Virus record (IMG/VR): IMGVR_UViG_3300050343_000183
Span: 1-40,398 of that record
Source: a virus
Direction: 5' to 3' (one strand)
Length of the DNA: 40,398 nt
The notes under the pieces are model-generated. The model was not told where the DNA came from, did no database searches, and saw only the letters and a list, made by a program, of their open reading frames with translations. The translations under genes and the position numbers were made by a program. Each line of letters starts with the position of its first letter. The first letter of the stretch is position 1. Shown in pieces: positions 8,949 to 16,558 of this stretch.

Positions 8949-10530
8949 TGGATACTTAGGGAATCCAAATGTAAAACGTGACGGTATTGTCGCTTCATGG
9001 ACCCAGCAAGAAATATTAGAATATAAAAAATGTATGGACGATCCTATACATTTTGCAAGAGAATATTGTAAAGTTATATCTCTTGACGAAGGATTAGTTG
9101 ACTTCAATTTATATCCTTATCAAGAGAAAATGTTCGAATACTTCAACCAGCATAGATTTAATATCGTATTGGCTTGTCGTCAGTCCGGTAAATCTATATC
9201 ATCAGTTGCATATATTCTATGGTTTGTTTTATTTCACTCAGAAAAAACAGTGGCTGTACTAGCTAACAAAGGTGCAACAGCGCGTGAGATGCTTGCACGT
9301 ATTACTCTTATGCTAGAGAATCTACCATTCTTCTTACAACCAGGCACAAAAGCCTTAAACAAAGGTTCATTAGAATTTTCAAACAATAGTAAGATTATAG
9401 CGGCAGCCACATCAGGCTCCTCTATTCGTGGTCTTTCTATTAACTTATTATTCTTAGACGAGTTCGCATTCGTTGAGAATGATGCACAATTTTTCACATC
9501 AACATATCCGGTGATTTCATCAGGTAAAGATACAAAAGTGATTATTACTTCTACCGCTAATGGTATAGGTAATGTCTTCCATAAAATTTGGGAGGGAGCA
9601 CAACAAAAAACAAATCAGTTTCAACCGTTCAGAGTTGACTGGTGGGATGTACCCGGTCGTGATGATAAGTGGAAAGAAGAAACTATTGCCAATACTTCTC
9701 GATTGCAATTCGATCAGGAGTTTGGTAATACATTCTTTGGTACAGGCGATACACTCATCAATGCCGAAACACTTATGGGTCTAAGAGCAAAGGACCCAAT
9801 ACAAGTTAAAGGCGATGCACTAATATATGAGGAGGTTGTACCTAAACACGAATATGTTGTTGTGGTAGATGTTGCGAAGGGAAGAGGCCAGGACTATAGT
9901 ACTTTTAATGTGGTCGACATTAGCACGAGGCCGTTTAAACAGGTTGCTGTATATCGCAATAACGTTATCTCGCCTATTCTCTTCCCCGATTTTATTTATA
10001 AATTTGCAAAAGCCTACAACAATGCTTATGTGGTCGTTGAGGCAAATGATGCAGGTCAAGTTGTTTGCAATGGTTTATACCACGATTTAGAATATGAGAA
10101 TTTTCATGTTGAGTCGGCTGTTAAGTCAAGTGGACTAGGTATAGAGATGACACGCAAGGTCAAACGTATAGGTTGCTCATCATTTAAAGATCTATTAGAG
10201 AATAATAAACTAGAAGTCGTAGATCAACAAACAATATTAGAAATATCTACTTTTGAAGCAAAGGGTCAATCATACGAGGCCTCAGCTGGTAATCATGACG
10301 ATTTAGTTATGAATTTTGTATTATTTGGATATTTTGCAGGTACGACATACTTTGGTGAACTAACTGATATTAATTTAAAAGAAATGTTATTTGACCAAAG
10401 AATGAAAGAAATAGAAGCTGATGTACTGCCATTTGGAATTATAGATGATGGTTTACCTAACGTACCTCTTGCAGTAGAAGATGAAAGAGCTGGATGGCAG
10501 ATACAACCGCGGCCAGATCTAGACTTTTAA
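8941..10530 (+). CDS. 17: Large terminase subunit gp17 (packaging ATPase-nuclease)
   Basis: 529 residues (T4 gp17 has 610). Walker A is ACRQSGKS at residues 78-85, and Walker B is LLFLDEF with Asp173-Glu174. A coupling motif VIITSTANG follows. The RNase H-like nuclease domain shows VVVDVAKGRGQDYS with Asp310 and Asp318, and a later acidic site ASAGNHDDLVMN near residue 450. The protein docks on the portal (gp20), pumps DNA into the prohead and cuts the concatemer. It overlaps gp16 and is followed by a late promoter for gp18. All motifs appear intact. Confidence 0.96.
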   Translation: MSDGYLGNPNVKRDGIVASWTQQEILEYKKCMDDPIHFAREYCKVISLDEGLVDFNLYPYQEKMFEYFNQHRFNIVLACRQSGKSISSVAYILWFVLFHSEKTVAVLANKGATAREMLARITLMLENLPFFLQPGTKALNKGSLEFSNNSKIIAAATSGSSIRGLSINLLFLDEFAFVENDAQFFTSTYPVISSGKDTKVIITSTANGIGNVFHKIWEGAQQKTNQFQPFRVDWWDVPGRDDKWKEETIANTSRLQFDQEFGNTFFGTGDTLINAETLMGLRAKDPIQVKGDALIYEEVVPKHEYVVVVDVAKGRGQDYSTFNVVDISTRPFKQVAVYRNNVISPILFPDFIYKFAKAYNNAYVVVEANDAGQVVCNGLYHDLEYENFHVESAVKSSGLGIEMTRKVKRIGCSSFKDLLENNKLEVVDQQTILEISTFEAKGQSYEASAGNHDDLVMNFVLFGYFAGTTYFGELTDINLKEMLFDQRMKEIEADVLPFGIIDDGLPNVPLAVEDERAGWQIQPRPDLDF

Positions 10531-10535
10531 TATGT

Positions 10536-10543
10536 TATAAATA
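10536..10543 (+). promoter_or_regulatory. Late promoter TATAAATA upstream of gp18
   Basis: Exact T4-type late octamer TATAAATA, in TTATAAATAAG, in the 74-nt gap between gp17 and gp18. Recognition by gp55 with the gp45 clamp is established for T4; both are encoded here. The expected start near 10549 gives a leader of about 55 nt to the gp18 ATG, with AAAAAGGAAAA as the ribosome site. Confidence 0.82.
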
Positions 10544-10604
10544 AGAACATAGTGAAAACCCGCCGTATTATGACAGATCTTATTATTTAAAAAGGAAAAA
10601 ACAC

Positions 10605-12329
10605 ATGGCACTTGGAGTACCTTCATCAAGTCCTGCCGTAGTAATCAAAGAGATTGATGCTAGCACAAGTATTCGTACAGCTGCTACTACAATCGGTGGT
10701 ACGGTAGGTGATTTTCGTTGGGGACCAGTGGGAGTACCTATGACTGTTGCAACAGAAACAGAACTAGTAGGAACTTTTGCCGCACCTGACGATGCAAACT
10801 CCGTAGAATTTCATAGCGCAGCATACTTTCTAAGATATGCTGATAACATGAAAGTCGTACGGACAACAGACGCAAACGCAAAGAATGCATATGACGCAGA
10901 CTCTGCAACCGCCCCAGCTATTACTAATCAAACAGATTGGGACGCACAAGAATCAACACTCTCTGGCGCAAACCATACTTTCGTAGCAAAGTATCCTGGC
11001 GCATTGGGTACTGGTTTAACAATTTCAGTATGTCCAGCAGATGAAACAACATTTAATGGATGGGCATATAAATCAGATTTCGATACATTTCCCGGAACAT
11101 CAACAGCAGCTGCTGCTGAGAGTGCAACCAATGACGAAGTACATGTTGCAGTCGTAGACGTCAACGGAAACTTTGGTCCAAAGGGTGGAGTTTTAGAAAC
11201 TTTCCCACATGTATCGTTAGCAACAAACTCAAAAACACCAGACGGATCTACTAACTATATACTAAATGTAGTTAATACAGGATCAGCTTACGTATGGATG
11301 GCTGGATTTGGTACAGCTGGATCGAGATTCGATGCAGACGCTGGATCAGCACTTGCAAGTGGTAAAGACTACTTGACAACTCCAGCAGCGGTTCTTACAA
11401 TAGCTTTAACAGGTGGTGTCAATCAAAACGCAAACACAGCCGGAACATTAGCAACGGCATTTGATCAACTAGAGGATGAGGATACAGTCGCGCTTGATAT
11501 TATCTTTACCGCTGGTATGTCAGCAAGAACTGATCACGTAACGGTTGTAAATGATATTACAGCTACGGCAGTTGCGCGTAAAGATTGTATAGCAGTAGCT
11601 TCACCCGCAAGGAGTGATATTGTAGGAGTAGCAAGTCCTGCTACTATGGTTACAAATAGTATGCTAACTGCAAAAGATTTTACATTTGGATCATACCTAG
11701 TTGTTGATAACAACTTCTTAAAAGTATACGATAAGTACAATGACAAATACATTCATATTCCTGCTGCTTCTTCTACAGCTGGTATCATGGCCGCAACAGA
11801 TAATAATGCTGCTCCATGGGTATCACCTGCTGGAACAAGACGTGGTAATTATTTAGGTATTACCTCATTGGCTTACTCACCAACAAAAGCTCAAAGAGAT
11901 ACACTCTATAAAGGAGCGGTTAATCCTATTGCAAATATTCCTGGACAAGGAGTAATGCTCTATGGTGATAAAACACACATGAACAGACCATCAGCATTTG
12001 ATCGGATTAATGTTCGTAGATTGTTTACATCATTAGAAAAAGCAATCGGTGAATTCGCTAAAGCTTCTCTCTTTGAACTAAACGACGAGTTTACTCGAGC
12101 CGAATTTGTAAATAACGTAGAGCCTCTACTTCGAGAAGTTAAGGGTCGACGCGGTCTAACAGACTTTAAAGTAGTCTGTGATGAGACCAACAATACCGCT
12201 TCAGTAATTGACAGAAATGAATTTGTGGCTACGATCTTCATCAAGCCAGCACGCTCAATAAACTTCATCACATTGAATTTTGTTGCGACTCGAACGGGTG
12301 CTGACTTCGAAGAAGTAGTTGGCATATAG
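10605..12329 (+). CDS. 18: Tail sheath protein gp18
   Basis: 574 residues. The N-terminus (PSSSPAVVIKEIDASTSIRT, then GGTVGDFRWGPVGVP) and C-terminus (FTSLEKAIGEFAKASLFELN, then DEFTRAEFVNNVEPLL and ATIFIKPARSINFITLNF) are typical of contractile sheath proteins of T4-like phages. The middle (about 100-400) is the variable, surface-exposed region. Subunits stack around the gp19 tube and contract on infection. It has its own late promoter 62 nt upstream. Codon use is richer in C/G than in the tail-fibre genes, as expected for a highly expressed virion gene. Confidence 0.95.
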   Translation: MALGVPSSSPAVVIKEIDASTSIRTAATTIGGTVGDFRWGPVGVPMTVATETELVGTFAAPDDANSVEFHSAAYFLRYADNMKVVRTTDANAKNAYDADSATAPAITNQTDWDAQESTLSGANHTFVAKYPGALGTGLTISVCPADETTFNGWAYKSDFDTFPGTSTAAAAESATNDEVHVAVVDVNGNFGPKGGVLETFPHVSLATNSKTPDGSTNYILNVVNTGSAYVWMAGFGTAGSRFDADAGSALASGKDYLTTPAAVLTIALTGGVNQNANTAGTLATAFDQLEDEDTVALDIIFTAGMSARTDHVTVVNDITATAVARKDCIAVASPARSDIVGVASPATMVTNSMLTAKDFTFGSYLVVDNNFLKVYDKYNDKYIHIPAASSTAGIMAATDNNAAPWVSPAGTRRGNYLGITSLAYSPTKAQRDTLYKGAVNPIANIPGQGVMLYGDKTHMNRPSAFDRINVRRLFTSLEKAIGEFAKASLFELNDEFTRAEFVNNVEPLLREVKGRRGLTDFKVVCDETNNTASVIDRNEFVATIFIKPARSINFITLNFVATRTGADFEEVVGI

Positions 12330-12350
12330 TAGCGGTAAGGAGAAAACAAA

Positions 12351-12878
12351 ATGGCTATTCTAGGAGTAGATGATTTTAAAGCAAAACTACGTGGTGGTGG
12401 CGCACGCTCTAATCTGTTTAAAGCGACAATTAACTTTCCCGGCTATGCAGCTGGTAATGTTGAACTAACATCCTTCATGTGTAAGGGTGCTCAGCTTCCT
12501 CAATCAACAATCGAAGAAGTACCTATTTCGTTCCGCGGAAGAATACTAAAAATTGCTGGTGAAAGGTCATTTGAACCTTGGTCAGTAACAGTTCTTAACG
12601 ATACTGACTTCGGTACACGTGATGCAATGGAAAGATGGATGAATGGTATTAACGGACATACAACTAACGTTGGTCTAGTAAATCCAGTTGACTATCAGGC
12701 TGACTTAATTGTTGAACAATTAGATAGAGATGGTACCTCAATTAAACGATATGATTTTAGAGGAGCTTTTCCTGTAAATGTTGGAGAAATCGATCTAGAT
12801 TACGATACAGCTGGACAGATAGAACAGTTCCAAGTTGTATTTGCATATCAATATTGGGAGTCAAATACCACTTCGTAA
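12351..12878 (+). CDS. 19: Tail tube protein gp19
   Basis: 175 residues (T4 gp19 has 163). FKATINFPGY, QLPQSTIEEVPISFRGRILKI, AGERSFEPWSVTVLNDTDF and GEIDLDYDTAGQIEQFQVVF correspond to T4 gp19 segments LFQVEISYLG, LPAGIVEKIPVGFMNRKINV, AGDRTFDDWTVTVMND and GELQLDWDSNNEIQTFEVTL. The protein polymerises into the inner tail tube. It lies 21 nt after gp18 with GGAG as ribosome site, so it is co-transcribed with gp18. Confidence 0.95.
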   Translation: MAILGVDDFKAKLRGGGARSNLFKATINFPGYAAGNVELTSFMCKGAQLPQSTIEEVPISFRGRILKIAGERSFEPWSVTVLNDTDFGTRDAMERWMNGINGHTTNVGLVNPVDYQADLIVEQLDRDGTSIKRYDFRGAFPVNVGEIDLDYDTAGQIEQFQVVFAYQYWESNTTS

Positions 12879-12883
12879 GCTAA

Positions 12884-12891
12884 TATAAATA
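12884..12891 (+). promoter_or_regulatory. Late promoter TATAAATA upstream of gp20
   Basis: Exact octamer TATAAATA 5 nt after the gp19 stop and 53 nt before the gp20 ATG. The predicted start (~12897) falls just before a GC-rich stem-loop at 12899-12916, so the late transcript would begin with that hairpin. Confidence 0.8.
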
Positions 12892-12898
12892 ATATGTG

Positions 12899-12916
12899 AA
12901 GGGCCGAAAGGCCCTT
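12899..12916 (+). terminator. Stem-loop GGGCC-GAAA-GGCCC between gp19 and gp20
   Basis: Perfect 5-bp GC stem (12901-12905 with 12910-12914), GAAA tetraloop, extendable by A-T pairs (AA before, TT after), followed by only TTT. It could be a weak terminator for gp18-gp19 transcripts, or a 5' protective hairpin on the gp20 transcript that starts at the adjacent late promoter. The T run is short, so the second role is at least as likely. Confidence 0.55.
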
Positions 12917-12944
12917 TGCTAAACTATTTTTTGTGGAAGAGAAC

Positions 12945-14483
12945 ATGGCAGAGAATAACGGATTTACATTATTTGGATTTGAAATACGTAGAAAGCAAGA
13001 CAAGCCTTCTAAAAAGAATCAGATGGATTCTATTGTACCGCCCATCGATGAGGATGGCGCGGGTTACGTAACTGCATCCGGATCACACTTTGGTCAATAC
13101 GTTAATATTGACGGTGACGAATTTAAAGATAATATATTAAAGATTAAGCAATACCGTGGTGTTGCTATGCATCCAGAAGTTGATGCAGCAGTTGAAGATG
13201 TTGTAAACGAATCGATATCAATTGCAAATGATGGTTCAACAGTTACAGTTAATATGGATAATGTTGAAATATCTGATAAAATTAAAAAGAATATAACAGA
13301 AGAATTTAAAAACATATGTGTAATGCTTAAGTTTAATGAACTAGGGCATGACATCTTCCGTCGTTGGTATGTAGACGGTCGAATTTATCATCATCTCGTA
13401 GTTAACGAAGCAAATATGAAAATAGGTATTCAAGATATCCGTCCTATTGATGCTACGAAGATACGTAAAGTAAAAGAGATTAAGAAGAAGAAAGACCCGA
13501 CTACAGGTGCTGAACTTATTGAAAAGGTTGATGAGCACTTTATTTACCAAGAGAAACCAGGGCAAACTAAGCAAGGTGTTAAACTTACAACAGATGCTGT
13601 GAGTTATGTTACATCTGGTCTATTAGACCAAGATCGTAAAAGAGTTATATCATATCTTCAGAAAGCACTGAAGCCGTTAAATCAGTTGAGAATGATGGAA
13701 GACTCACTAGTCATCTATCGTCTTGCACGTGCGCCTGAACGTCGTATTTTTTATATTGATGTAGGTAACATGCCAACTGGTAAAGCTGAAGAGTACATGA
13801 AGAAGATTATGACTCAATACCGAAATAAGTTGGTATACGATGCTACGACTGGTAGACTGAAAGATGATCGTAAGCATATGTCAATGCTAGAAGACTTTTG
13901 GTTACCAAGAAAAGAAGGTGGCAGAGGTACAGAGATTAGTACATTACCAGGTGGTGAGAACCTCGGACAAATAGATGATATTTTATATTTTCAGAAACGA
14001 TTATATAAATCTCTTAATGTGCCTATTTCAAGGCTTGAGCAAGATCAAGGTGCTAATATACTTGGTAGATCTACAGAGATTAATAGAGATGAATTAAAGT
14101 TTCAAAAGTTTATTGAGCGTCTACGACGTAGGTTCTCAGCACTCTTCTTAGATATTCTTCGTAAGCAACTTATCTTAAAAGGTATCATAGCTGAAGAAGA
14201 TTGGAAAGAATGGGAAAACGATTTAGTTGTTGAATATGCACATGATAATCATTTTGCTGAACTAAGAGATGCTGAACTAATCCGTGAAAGACTACAGACA
14301 ATGGATTTAGCTCAGAACTATATTGGCGAATACTATTCTAAAGAATGGGCACAGAAAAATATTCTTATGTTAGATGACGATGACATAGAAAGAATTAATA
14401 AAGAAATAAAAGGTGAAACAGATTCTGGTGAAGTTGATAATGGCGAAGAACCAGAGAATCAAGGAGATGATAATGAACGATGA
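12945..14483 (+). CDS. 20: Portal vertex protein gp20
   Basis: 512 residues from the ATG at 12945 (a GTG lies 12 nt upstream, but GGAAGAG sits correctly for this ATG). Conserved portal segments are present: HPEVDAAVEDVVNESI, FRRWYVDGRIYHHLVV, MEDSLVIYRLARAPERRIFY with IDVGNMPTGKAEEYM, and FWLPRKEGGRGTEISTLPGG, followed by 'YKSLNVPISRLEQD'. The portal dodecamer nucleates prohead assembly, docks the terminase and joins the neck. The C-terminus is very acidic. The gp67 gene overlaps its last 11 nt. Confidence 0.96.
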   Translation: MAENNGFTLFGFEIRRKQDKPSKKNQMDSIVPPIDEDGAGYVTASGSHFGQYVNIDGDEFKDNILKIKQYRGVAMHPEVDAAVEDVVNESISIANDGSTVTVNMDNVEISDKIKKNITEEFKNICVMLKFNELGHDIFRRWYVDGRIYHHLVVNEANMKIGIQDIRPIDATKIRKVKEIKKKKDPTTGAELIEKVDEHFIYQEKPGQTKQGVKLTTDAVSYVTSGLLDQDRKRVISYLQKALKPLNQLRMMEDSLVIYRLARAPERRIFYIDVGNMPTGKAEEYMKKIMTQYRNKLVYDATTGRLKDDRKHMSMLEDFWLPRKEGGRGTEISTLPGGENLGQIDDILYFQKRLYKSLNVPISRLEQDQGANILGRSTEINRDELKFQKFIERLRRRFSALFLDILRKQLILKGIIAEEDWKEWENDLVVEYAHDNHFAELRDAELIRERLQTMDLAQNYIGEYYSKEWAQKNILMLDDDDIERINKEIKGETDSGEVDNGEEPENQGDDNER

Positions 14484-14778
14484 AGCTGAAGTAATGGAAC
14501 CAGAAGCTGAGGTTAATCCAACACAAGCATTTGTTGATGATATATTGGCAAAAAACTTTGCAGGCGCACAAACAACATTTAATGATATGTTAGGTGCTAA
14601 ACTTAATGATGCTCTTGATGCTGAAAAAGTAGCAATGGCACAACAAGTTTATAACGGCGAAGAGCCTAATGAAGAGCAAATGGAACTAGATCTAGGTGAT
14701 GAAGCTGAATATGAGGACGACCTAGAAGATGGTTCAGAAGAATACACATCAGAAACAGAAGAAGAAGTAGAAGATTAA
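14473..14778 (+). CDS. 67: Prohead core protein gp67
   Basis: 101 residues from the ATG at 14473, chosen because AGGAGA lies 6 nt upstream. A short helical part (AFVDDILAKNFAGAQTTFND, then LDAEKVAMAQQVYNG) is followed by an extremely acidic tail (from EEPNEEQMELDLGDE to EEEVED). This is the layout of T4 gp67 (PIP), a prohead core component that gp21 degrades. The place between gp20 and gp21 also fits. An alternative is gp68, but the acidic tail favours gp67. Confidence 0.8.
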   Translation: MNDEAEVMEPEAEVNPTQAFVDDILAKNFAGAQTTFNDMLGAKLNDALDAEKVAMAQQVYNGEEPNEEQMELDLGDEAEYEDDLEDGSEEYTSETEEEVED

Positions 14779-14783
14779 TTTGT

Positions 14784-14791
14784 TATAAATA
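14784..14791 (+). promoter_or_regulatory. Late promoter TATAAATA upstream of gp21
   Basis: Exact octamer in TTATAAATAAG, the same context as the gp18 promoter. It lies 5 nt after the gp67 stop and 32 nt before the gp21 ATG. It should drive gp21-gp22-gp23. Confidence 0.82.
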
Positions 14792-14823
14792 AGTGTAACA
14801 TAATTATCACAGGTATAAGATAA

Positions 14824-15225
14824 ATGAAACTTATTACGGAATATAACGAAAGCGATGTTCAATGCATCGTGGAGAAAAAAGAGGACGGCTCGAAGAAATA
14901 TCTCATCGAGGGTGTTTTTGCTATGGCCGAATCAAAGAACCGTAATGGAAGAATTTATCCTAAAGCTATATTAGAAAAAGCAGTTGACAAATATGTCACT
15001 GATCAAGTTAAAACTAAAAGAGCTGTTGGAGAGCTTAACCATCCGGAAGGCCCAACAGTTAATTTAGATAAGGTATCCCATCTAATTACCGATCTCAATT
15101 TTGAAGGTAATAATGTGATGGGTAAGGCACAAGTACTGGATACTCCAATGGGACAGATCGTAAAAGGTTTGCTCGAAGGCGGCGTTCAATTAGGCGTGTC
15201 AACTCGTGGTATGGGAAGTCTTTGA
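14824..15225 (+). CDS. 21: Prohead core protease gp21, N-terminal part
   Basis: 133 residues to a TGA at 15223-15225. The pattern AESKNRNGRIYPKAILEKAV, GELNHPEGPTVNLDKVSHLI and GVQLGVSTRGMGSL is that of T4-like prohead proteases, whose His and Ser active residues would be His73 and Ser126 here. The protease matures the prohead by cutting scaffold and capsid proteins. The conserved protein does not end at GMGSL: the rest continues in the +1 frame from GAG at 15224. The site is CTT TGA G, the same heptamer core as the RF2 programmed frameshift. Joined, the protein has 220 residues, close to T4 gp21 (212). Confidence 0.88.
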   Translation: MKLITEYNESDVQCIVEKKEDGSKKYLIEGVFAMAESKNRNGRIYPKAILEKAVDKYVTDQVKTKRAVGELNHPEGPTVNLDKVSHLITDLNFEGNNVMGKAQVLDTPMGQIVKGLLEGGVQLGVSTRGMGSL

Positions 15226-15226
15226 G
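15210..15226 (+). other. Apparent +1 frameshift site CTT TGA G in gp21
   Basis: Frame 1 reads GGT ATG GGA AGT CTT TGA. Sliding one base forward on CTT T gives GAG CAA CGT AAT GGT, which continues the protease (GMGSL|EQRNG). The stretch ATGGGAAGTCTTTGAG resembles the E. coli prfB shift site AGGGGGTATCTTTGAC, including a purine-rich GGGA 3 nt before CTT, although the upstream element is weaker. It may be a real programmed shift or a one-T insertion error; other frame breaks in this window make error a serious alternative. Confidence 0.55.
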
Positions 15227-15487
15227 CAACGTAATGGTACCGCGGTCGTCAAAGACGACTTTATTCTTAATACGGTTGATATCGTACAAGATCCATCCGC
15301 ACCGAATGCATTCGTTAATGGAATTATGGAAGGTGTAGACTGGGTATGGAATAACGGCATTATTGAAGCTAGGACAATTGAAAAAATGGAGACTGAAATT
15401 AAACAAGCTCCACGTACTGATCTCTATGAGACACAGGTCCGTGAGTATAAGAATTTCCTCTCGTTACTCAAACAAAAGAGCATGTAA
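15224..15487 (+). CDS. 21: Prohead core protease gp21, C-terminal part (+1 frame)
   Basis: 87 residues beginning EQRNGTAVVKDDFILNTVDI, then VQDPSAPNAFVNGIMEGVDW and 'WNNGIIEARTIEKMETEI', which complete the gp21 fold. The frame itself is open from 15206, where a GTG or ATG could be read, but the upstream codons (MVWEVF) do not resemble the family and there is no ribosome site, so independent translation is unlikely. The Asp of VQDPSAP lies here and may belong to the active site, so the N-terminal part alone would probably be inactive. Confidence 0.8.
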   Translation, partial: EQRNGTAVVKDDFILNTVDIVQDPSAPNAFVNGIMEGVDWVWNNGIIEARTIEKMETEIKQAPRTDLYETQVREYKNFLSLLKQKSM

Positions 15488-15497
15488 GGAGAATAGC

Positions 15498-16544
15498 ATG
15501 TCTGATCTAGAAAATCAGGTCACTGAAGCAGATCTCCATGACGAGGACGTTGTGGAAGAAGCTCACGACCCAAAAAATGCGGAAGACGCATCTGTCGCAT
15601 CTGTAAAAGGCGCAGCTGGTAAAACAGCACAGGCTCCACAGCCAGCACCTAAGCAGGGCGTAAATATGCCGATGCCGAAAACAAAAGCAGGTATGTTGCA
15701 AGCAATGTACGGTCATATGGCTAAGAAGTCTAAGAGTGAACTTATGGCTAACTATGGCAAGTACATGGAAACAACTGAAGTAGAAGCTGATGGAACATTA
15801 GCTGAAACTCCAAACGTTTCATATGATTACCAAGGTGAATTAAATGCGCTAGTTGAATCTGAAGCAACTCTATCAGAAGAGTTCAAAGAGAAAACAGCCA
15901 TCATCTTTGAATCAGCAATGAAAGCAAAATTAGCAGAAGAAATCGAATCATTAGAAGAGAACTATGCTAACGAGCTTGCTGAGGAAATTGCAACAACAAA
16001 ATCTGATCTCGTAGAAAAAGTAGATTCATACCTAAACTACGTAGTTGATCAGTGGATGGAAGACAACAAGCTAGCAGTTCAAACTGGCTTACGTACAGAA
16101 ATCGCTGAAACTTTCATGAACAAGCTGAAAGATGTATTTACAGAGTCTTATATCGAAGTTCCAGAAAGCAAAGTTGACTTAGTTGACGAGCTATCTGAGC
16201 AGGTAGAAGAACTTGAAACTGCACTTAACGCTCGTACTGAAGAAGCGCTAGAACAAGCCAAGGCAATAGAAGATTTTACCCGAGCAGCTATTGTAGCTGA
16301 AGCGGCTAAAGACCTTCCTGATACACAAGCTGAGAAGCTTTCAGGTCTTGTCGAATCTATCGATTTCGAAGACGAAGAAACTTTCACTAAGAAAGTGGCT
16401 ACCGTCAAAGAAGCACATTTTGCAGCGCCAGCTGTGGAATCAACCATTGCTGAAGAAACAGACGTTGATGCGGAAGCTGATACAACAGAAGTTTCTGATA
16501 CAATGGCGACATATTTGTCAGCAATCAGAAACTATAATAAATAA
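15498..16544 (+). CDS. 22: Prohead scaffold (core) protein gp22
   Basis: 348 residues from the ATG at 15498, supported by AAGGAGA 8 nt upstream. The protein is acidic, Ala/Glu-rich and mostly helical, with long coiled-coil stretches (about 110-330), as expected for the major scaffold that gp21 digests. Pro/Lys-rich linkers near residues 45-65 and the motif 'KTKAGMLQAMYGHM' resemble cyanophage gp22. It starts 11 nt after gp21 and ends 14 nt before gp23. The C-terminus SDTMATYLSAIRNYNK is typical, with the end 'TYLSAI'. Confidence 0.93.
   Translation: MSDLENQVTEADLHDEDVVEEAHDPKNAEDASVASVKGAAGKTAQAPQPAPKQGVNMPMPKTKAGMLQAMYGHMAKKSKSELMANYGKYMETTEVEADGTLAETPNVSYDYQGELNALVESEATLSEEFKEKTAIIFESAMKAKLAEEIESLEENYANELAEEIATTKSDLVEKVDSYLNYVVDQWMEDNKLAVQTGLRTEIAETFMNKLKDVFTESYIEVPESKVDLVDELSEQVEELETALNARTEEALEQAKAIEDFTRAAIVAEAAKDLPDTQAEKLSGLVESIDFEDEETFTKKVATVKEAHFAAPAVESTIAEETDVDAEADTTEVSDTMATYLSAIRNYNK
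16536..16543 (+). promoter_or_regulatory. Possible late promoter variant (AATAAATA) before gp23
   Basis: AATAAATAAGG overlaps the end of gp22, 16 nt before the gp23 ATG. It differs by one base from TATAAATA but keeps the following AAG seen at the gp18 and gp21 promoters. A dedicated promoter for the major capsid gene would make sense, yet the leader would be only about 10 nt. Evidence is weak. Confidence 0.3.
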
Positions 16545-16558
16545 GGGAGATCCAATAG

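Noticed and set aside
8681-8998. 105-codon minus-strand frame with hydrophobic stretch
   Set aside because: It lies opposite gp16 and the gp17 start; the hydrophobic stretch is the antisense of Lys/Asp/Asn-rich codons.
11960-12349. 129-codon open frame on the minus strand
   Set aside because: It lies fully opposite the conserved C-terminal part of the tail sheath gene, has no family resemblance, and no minus-strand promoter or ribosome site is seen. Other minus-strand frames in the window were rejected for the same reasons.
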